This document shows positions 57,780 to 64,000 of a DNA stretch of 64,000 bases, piece by piece. A program made the translations under genes and the position numbers. The DNA lies in assembly GCA_003991915.1 (NCBI GenBank), contig RQTK01000967.1, positions 40,502 through 104,501 of the forward strand, given 5' to 3'. The notes under the pieces were generated by a model, which did not search any database, had not been told where the DNA came from, and worked only from the letters and a program-made list of their open reading frames with translations. This stretch comes from Elysia chlorotica (Eukaryota; Mollusca; Gastropoda; Plakobranchidae). Within the stretch, counting starts at the first letter, position 1. Each line of letters opens with the position of its first letter.

Positions 57780-59285
57780 TATATATTTGTACAATCCTAT
57801 ATGTAATACCAGGAAAGAACTGTTGCTAGAGATACATTTGTCGAATCCTGTCATGTGGGACCGGAATAGCAACTTTGCTGGAAGTGTCAAAAGTGCTGAT
57901 GGAAGTATAATAATTTGTCAAATCCTGTATTGTGGAGCCGGGGTAGAACTGTTGCTAGAGGTACATTGTCAAATCTTTTAGTTGTTATTAGAAGTATATT
58001 TATTTGTCGATTTATATAGGTTGGGATAGAACTGTTCATAGAAGTAATCAGGTAGGTAGGGCTGTTAGAACTGTTATTAGACTTTCTATCAAATCCTGTT
58101 TGTGTCAAGCAATTGTTATTAGAAATATATTTGTGAAATCATGTATGTTAGGCTTGTATATAACTTTTTCTATCAGTACATTTGTAAAATCCTGATGAGA
58201 TGGAACTGTTATTAGATTTAGAAGTATATTAAATTTGTCAACTACTGTACGTGGGGTTGGGATATAACTGTTTTAGAAGTATGTTTGTCAGACACTGTGT
58301 GTACGTACAATGTAACTTTTGCAGGTATATTTGTCAAAACCTGTATTTGAGTTGGGGACAGGACTGTTGCTAGAGGTATACTTGTCAAATTATATACGTG
58401 GAATGTTACTGTTATTAGTGGTATCTTTGTCAAACACTATACGTGGGGCATAACTTTTATAAGAGGCTAAGAGGTATATTCGTCGAACCCTGTAAGTTGG
58501 TCTGCGATAGAGCTGTTGATGGAAGTATATTTGTCAAATAATGTATATGGAGCCGGATAGAACTGTTATTAGAGATATATTTTCAAACACTGTAGTGTAT
58601 GTGACCTTGATAGAACTGTTGCTATAAAAAATTGTTAAATAATGAATGTGTGATTGGGTAGAACTGTTGCTAAAGGTATATTTTTCAAGCCTATTATGTG
58701 GGGCCGGGATAGAACTATTGCTAGAAGTATATTTTTCAAACATATTTCGTGGGCCCTGGATAGAACTGTTGCTTGAGGTGTATTTTTTAAACCTATTATG
58801 TGAGCACCGGAAAGAACTGATTCTAGTGGTATATTTTTTCATCTTTTTATGTGAACCCTGGATATAACTGTTGCTAGAGGTATATTTTTCAAACCTATTA
58901 TGTGAGCCCTGGATAGAACTGTTGCTAAAGGTATATTTTTCAAACCTATTATGTTAGCCATGGATAGAACTGTGGCTTGAGGTATATTTTTCAAACCTAT
59001 TATGTTAGCCATGGATAGAACTGTTGCTAAAGGTATATTTTTCAAACCTATTTCGTGGGCCCTGGATAGAACTGTTGCTTGAGGTGTATTTTTTAAACCT
59101 ATTATGTGAGCCCTGGATATAACTGTTTCTAGAGGAATATTTTTCAAACCTATAATAAAATGTTGGGCCGGAGTAGAACTGTTGCTAGAGGTATATTATT
59201 CAAACCTATTATGTTAGCCCTGGTTAGAACTGTTGCTAGAGGTATATTTTTCAAACCTATAAGTTGGGCGGAGTAGAACCGTTGC
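57780..59285. repeat. Minisatellite, 51 bp unit, 25 or more copies
   Basis: Unit: TATATTTTTCAAACCTATTA, TGTGAGCCCTGGATAGAACT, GTTGCTAGAGG. Regular at 58640-59280, progressively degenerate towards 57780. Because 51 is divisible by three, long reverse-strand frames stay open (58534-58842, 58839-59147) as 17-residue repeats GLKNIPLATVLSRAHII. Confidence 0.92.
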
Positions 59286-59863
59286 TGACTTAGCTCAGGG
59301 GCTAGAGGGGACTGGAAGGTTGGGCTGTAACCAGATGCTGGTCTTGCACGTGCGCCGAGGCCAAAGATCGTGTCGTGTACACAGAGTAATTTCACCGACC
59401 GCTCACTGCTCAGGTAAAGCAACTCTGGGGTGAACTTCGTTTCAAGCTTGTGCGGGATTAGAGTCAGTCCATGGTGAAGTTTTTTTTGTTTGTTTTTGTT
59501 TTATTTATTTATTTATTTTTTAAGGGTGTAGGGGGCGAGCTAGATAGTCATGGTTTTCACATCGAAAGGAAACTATGTTGTAAACACCTATAAATCTTGC
59601 CAACCCAGCACAACACTACATGCTCTGTTATATCTTAGCTCTTAACATGACATACAAACTTTTCCCTCAAACTAAAGCCGTATCCAAAAATATAGCGGAC
59701 TCTATTAATTAAAATTAATTTTCATCTATATTTTGTGGTTTTATATTAGTAGCTAGCTTTCATTGGACACTTTGGATTCTGAAAAATATACCTGAAAGCT
59801 GCAAATCATAAAAACACACATTTTACAATCAGCCTCGCAACTCACTTCAATTATGAAATTACC

Positions 59864-59871
<8 letters not shown>

Positions 59872-59920
<49 letters not shown>
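59872..59920. repeat. (TTG)n microsatellite
   Basis: About 16 TTG units. Confidence 0.95.
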
Positions 59921-59922
<2 letters not shown>

Positions 59923-60344
59923 CTGGTTGGGTTTTTTTTTTTTGCAACCGCCTTGATGTTTAAAATGTGTACAGTCACATTCCGTTTTCCTACCCAACCT
60001 TGAACAGTAATAATAGTTATTTCGATGTTAAAATTAATTGTGCATGGTTTCTTGCCATGTCATTTTTTTCTATTCTCACTATTGTCTAACATACCGAAAT
60101 GTAAAAAAAAAAATCATTGTGTATATATGCATACTTCTCCTTGCATGTCTGATTTAAATCTTCCAAGTACGACAAAACAATAATTTGGGTTTTGAAAAAG
60201 CATCACCTGCCTCTAAAAATTCGACATAGACCTTAATCATGGCCCTATTTTTACTATCAGATCTACCGCGTTTTTACACTTAATTTGCTCAACATTTAAT
60301 TTGTCCGAGAAATGCTAATAAATTATTTTGCTCTTTTAAAAAGA

Positions 60345-60640
60345 AGGGGGCGAGGTAAATGAGTCCATAGGACGAAGCATCTTCTTTTCAGAGGTCCTTG
60401 GTTCAAATCTTTGATCGGGCCACCCTGGCTGTCAACATAAAAAGGCCGGTAAAGTCCTGCACTGATGTACCGGTTTTGTATAGCATTATCCTTGTGAAGA
60501 CGTGAAAATTAGGATCGCTTCACTTTCTCAGACCAAAGATAAATATGTACTTGAAAAAAAAATAAAAAAAATAAAAAGAAACCAGAGCCGGCAATCTTGC
60601 CAGTTTCTTTCAAGTTGATGTTAAACCGAACTGGATGGTA
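60345..60640 (+). mobile_element. tRNA-derived SINE, diverged
   Basis: AGGGGGCGAGGTAAATGAG-type head, B-box-like CCTTGGTTCAAATCTTTGAT, GGGCCACCCTGGCTGTC, and an end AAGTTGATGTTAAACCG. The A box is damaged. Confidence 0.6.
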
Positions 60641-60716
60641 GGCCGGTGCAGCTACCCCAGCTGCGTACAACAAGCTCATGTGTTGCAGCCCAACCTAGGG
60701 AGCTCTTGTGCATTCA

Positions 60717-60717
<1 letters not shown>

Positions 60718-60747
<30 letters not shown>

Positions 60748-60858
60748 CTTCTTCTTCTTCTTCTTCTTCTTCTTCTTCTTCTTCTTCTTCTTCGTCGTCG
60801 TCGTCGTCGCCGTCTTCTTCTTCTTCTTCGTCGTCTACTTCTTCTACTTCTTCCTCTT
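60718..60858. repeat. (TTC)n with (GTC)n interruption
   Basis: About 25 TTC units, then GTC units, then mixed TTC/TAC. Confidence 0.95.
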
Positions 60859-61254
60859 GATCGAGATACGAATAGCGAATATCCCAATTAGACAAGTTGG
60901 AGACGACTTGTAGCTCTCAACTGACATGTTAACTACACCAGAGTCCAGACAGCATATTCTACTTCAGAGATACAGTTTTAGATTATCAGCAGCGATCAAA
61001 ATTTAAGCTTTCTATGTGAAGATGATAAGTTCATTAAATTTTACTTAACCGCTGCGACAAAGACTGAAAGGCTCAAAGAAGATAACCTGTTCTGATGCAA
61101 TACTAGCACCACCCTTCACACTCTATACCTAGGTCTACACGCATAATCTCAAGATTACTTTACCAAACCAGATTTGGAATGATAGTTGGTCTTCCTTTAA
61201 AAGTATCAAAAGCAAAATCTCTCCGATATTCGAACGAGGGCGGGAGGCGTGGAG

Positions 61255-61640
61255 GTCGGAGGGGCGAGATCGAGCGGTTAAGTATCGAGATTTGAAATCA
61301 GAGGGTTTGGCATTGGACCCCTAATCGGATAGGTCTTTTCCTACGTTGTTATAATACTCTACGGATACTATGAACTACTGAATGTTAATTTGGATAGGTT
61401 GCTAAACGCCCAACATCAATACTATAAATATATAGGTTATATTGCGGACAGGTCCCAAGACTGCCACACAGAGACAAAGCGGGTATGCCTAGACTCTTGT
61501 CACATTTTATTGATACCGATCCAACCAGTAGGGGGCTAAATTGGATAAATTAATGAATTTTTGACAGGTCGTGGGCTTTGAACCTCGCCATTGGGAGACA
61601 AATGCTTTATCACTTTAGCCAGTTCGCTCACCCCCCCCCC
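61255..61640. mobile_element. Two SINE copies in opposite orientation
   Basis: 61255-61345 on plus is a degraded tRNA-like head (gagcggttaag, ggcattggacccctaatcgg). 61395-61640 on minus is a fuller copy: AGCGAACTGGCTAAAGTGAT (A box), CGAGGTTCAAAGCCCACGAC (B box), CTACTGGTTGGATCGGTATC, TCTGTGTGGCAGTC, GACCTGTCCGCAATATAACC, TTGATGTTGGGCGTTTAGC. Confidence 0.75.
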
Positions 61641-63235
61641 CCACACACACACTATAAACTACTACTTTCACATCTAGATCTCCAGATCTTTACACTCACT
61701 GTATTATTACTAGATCTTGATCTATGTACTCGCATGGCTTGATATTACATGTACTTAACCTAGAACAGTTACTGTGCAGTGAACACGAATGCAGTCCACA
61801 GGATCTGATATTCCATGCCTGGGCCATGGCAGAGCGCCAGGTAAACACTTGCAGGTGATGGACTTTCTAGGTATGACCTATGAAAGCCGACATCCTGTGC
61901 ATGCTGCGGTAGTGCTCCGACTACTCTCCAGTCTCCACTTTTGGCACTGTTACACTTGATCTAACTCTTACTACATGTAATGTATTCTTATCTCTACACA
62001 CTACACACTTTTATACATGTACACTATGGCGGCTGCTGAAGGAAGATATGGCCGACTCTGCAAGACATCGTGATGAAATTGCTCATGGCATGACGACCAT
62101 TGATGGCTAGTGCTCCATTCTGTTATTAATAATTTTTGCTCAATAGTGTATGCTTGTTCGGTGGTTAGTTGATTCTTTCTGTCCAACGTCATCAACGAGG
62201 CTATCATGTGGATGGGCTCCTCGATGATTGTCAGACAACTCTTCCATGCTGACACCTGGAGGCAGTCTTGGAATATGGCCAGGACTTCGCAGTGGTGTAT
62301 GTCAGGATAGAACATACATTGTTGCCTTTTCCTATTTGACGAGCTCCTCAGCTGTCAACTCCCCTCCCTTCCCCAGAGCTGTTATCAATACAATGTAAAA
62401 AATCCCACGTCAACAAATCGTTGATTTGAAACACAATAACACTACTATGATTGGTCACATGGGTCGCATTATACGTTTCTGCAAGAGGAGTACCAGTATC
62501 CCAACCGTTAGTTGAATTATACAATGGAAGACGGAGGTCTGCGGTTTGAATAACATCTGCTGCCACTCTCCTCCCACTTTAAAGGATTCTTTAGGAAATC
62601 TAATTTGAGTAAAGCTAATAAAAGTATTCTTTTGTCAACTTCAGTTTTAGTAATCCAGTAAAAGACTGACACGTCAAGTTTTGGAGAATATTTAATCTTT
62701 TTTGTAGCGGTGAAATGGCAAATTAAAATAAGGTGTTTGAAAGATCAACCCCTTTAATCCTGGGATGCTCCTCAACACCCACTACGCTGTATTAATAAGA
62801 GCCTAGAACTGAAGGGACCATAGTTTTCATGATGGCAACACTGGGTCTTAAGAACATCGTCGTGGTGAGGCTACGTCTAATAGGGCTTACGATGAGTTGT
62901 AGACTACTGCCACCTTGTACTTACAACCCATTGTATCTTGTCACCGCGCATGCTTCTGCACAGCTCGATTAGGCAAGGTTTAACTGCTCTGAATTCTGCA
63001 CCCATAAAGTGCCAAAATGCCAAACGTATCGACTTCTATGCAAACGGGACTAAAAGTCCAAGTTGTTAGAACCTTTGCAGCTCTACTTTTTTTCTTTTAC
63101 CACTTAGTTGCCGACCTTATAAAAAGGGTTCAAAGGAGTAGTTCACTTGGTCAATGCACATACTTATGCATCGCTCTATTCTGTGAAGCTGTTTTTTGTT
63201 GTTGTTTCTTTTTGGTTGAGGTGGGGTGGGAGGGG
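61640..63235. other. Intergenic stretch
   Basis: No recognised gene. A reverse-strand open frame at 62001-62315 (104 codons) is the longest non-repetitive frame here, but has no recognisable domain. Confidence 0.5.
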
Positions 63236-63239
63236 GTGT

Positions 63240-63510
63240 GAGGGAACGAACTGGCTCAAGTGGTAAAGAGGTGGTCTAATAGTCGGGAGGTCCCCGGTTC
63301 GAAGCCCACGATAGGTCAAACTTTTATTTTGTCTGCCTTCGTCCTCTACTGATTTAGTTGGTTTCAGTATAATTTGACTGACTAAGACGGAAACCAAGCT
63401 CTCCCCGCACTGTCTCATGTGTGGCAGCACGTAAAATTATCAGACGTTAGTCTTTCGACCTGTCCACAATATAGCGTTGGGCGTTAGCTCAACTCAACTC
63501 AACCCTCCGT
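63240..63510 (+). mobile_element. tRNA-derived SINE
   Basis: AACGAACTGGCTCAAGTGGT (A box), GTCCCCGGTTCGAAGCCCAC (B box), CTACTGATTTAGTTGGTTTC, AGTATAATTTGACTGACTAA, CCCGCACTGTCTCATGTGTG, GCAGCACGTAAAATTATCAG, ACGTTAGTC, CCTGTCCACAATATAGCG. Ends in (CTCAA)n. Nearly full length. Confidence 0.9.
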
Positions 63511-63938
63511 AAAGTTAAAGATTTAACTTCCGTCGAAAGCTATGATATCTCTATCTCTCCACGGATAGCCAAAGGCTCAAAAGCCAACTTTTCTAATACA
63601 TGGGTGAAAAATCGGTGTTAAAATCTATCTGGTTCACATTCCAGTATTTAGTCGTGGACAGATTGATCAGTATAGACTGGTTTAGCCACATATCCCCTCA
63701 CATTACAAGCACGGCGCTCTAACCTCAGTCAGGCAGTACCAGTGTAGATCTCTGGCCAACGTTTTACTGCAACTAATCTGATTAGCGTCCCGCGCGCCAG
63801 ATTAATTTTGTCAACAAGGGAAGGCAGGGGCGTGTCTCTTTAGAGGCGCAGTTTTCTGAGGTGGGACATTGATAGATCGGCAAAAACGTGCCATATTGTT
63901 AATAACTGAAGACTCTATGCTCATGTAAAAACTATGAA

Positions 63939-63940
<2 letters not shown>

Positions 63941-63972
<32 letters not shown>

Positions 63973-64000
63973 ATTATTATTATTATTATTATTATTATTA
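63941..64000. repeat. (ATT)n microsatellite at window end
   Basis: About 20 ATT units running off the window, preceded by catgtaaaaactatgaat. This resembles the aaaaactatgtattatt end of the LINE fragment at 24760-24785 and may be another LINE 3' tail. Confidence 0.85.

Noticed and set aside
62001-62315. Reverse-strand 104-codon frame with mixed, protein-like composition
   Set aside because: Not recognised as any family, no splice sites or neighbouring exons, and frames of this length are expected by chance in 64 kb.

Overview
The window is animal nuclear DNA. It is AT-rich, crowded with microsatellites and tRNA-derived SINEs, and contains one large spliced gene with canonical GT/AG introns. 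SINE and LINE-fragment content, intron style and low coding density suggest a mollusc or related lophotrochozoan. That is inferred from general character; nothing here fixes the species.

Positions 6632-39437, minus strand, hold a homeodomain-interacting protein kinase (HIPK) gene. I reconstructed 20 coding exons. Every donor and acceptor is GT/AG, all phases agree, and the exons sum to 4851 bp (1616 residues plus stop). The order is: start codon with an in-frame stop just upstream; a low-complexity N-terminus with KKLK and GLKRK basic motifs; the kinase domain (about residues 290-620); a long Ser/Ala/Gln/His-rich C-terminal half with a SUMO-interaction-like acidic motif; and a conserved-looking C-terminal tail. 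A 15.0 kb intron splits the kinase domain next to the activation loop. It holds a local segmental duplication, a LINE 3' fragment, several SINEs, long microsatellites and a 19-base assembly gap. The intron at 8917-10666 carries an exact 326 bp copy of part of exon 17 and its flanking intron, separated from the original by 1124 bp of unrelated sequence. This is the most striking structural anomaly in the window.

Positions 1-6631 lie downstream of the stop codon and are probably long 3' UTR followed by intergenic DNA, with a pyrimidine-rich imperfect repeat at 470-960. The 5' UTR exon(s) and promoter should lie upstream of 39455. A CRE palindrome and CCAAT box near 42.1 kb are the best promoter candidate, but the position is unproven.

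From 43 kb to 64 kb the sequence is mostly intergenic: AGT, CAA, TTC, GA, CTAT and TTG microsatellites, three minisatellites (60 bp, about 72 bp and 51 bp units), and SINEs in both orientations. The one convincing protein-coding trace is a two-exon fibronectin type III domain fragment at about 50915-51439 (minus), resembling titin/twitchin-type or adhesion-type FN3 modules but lacking recognisable outer splice sites. No prokaryotic feature, CRISPR array or true tRNA gene was found.
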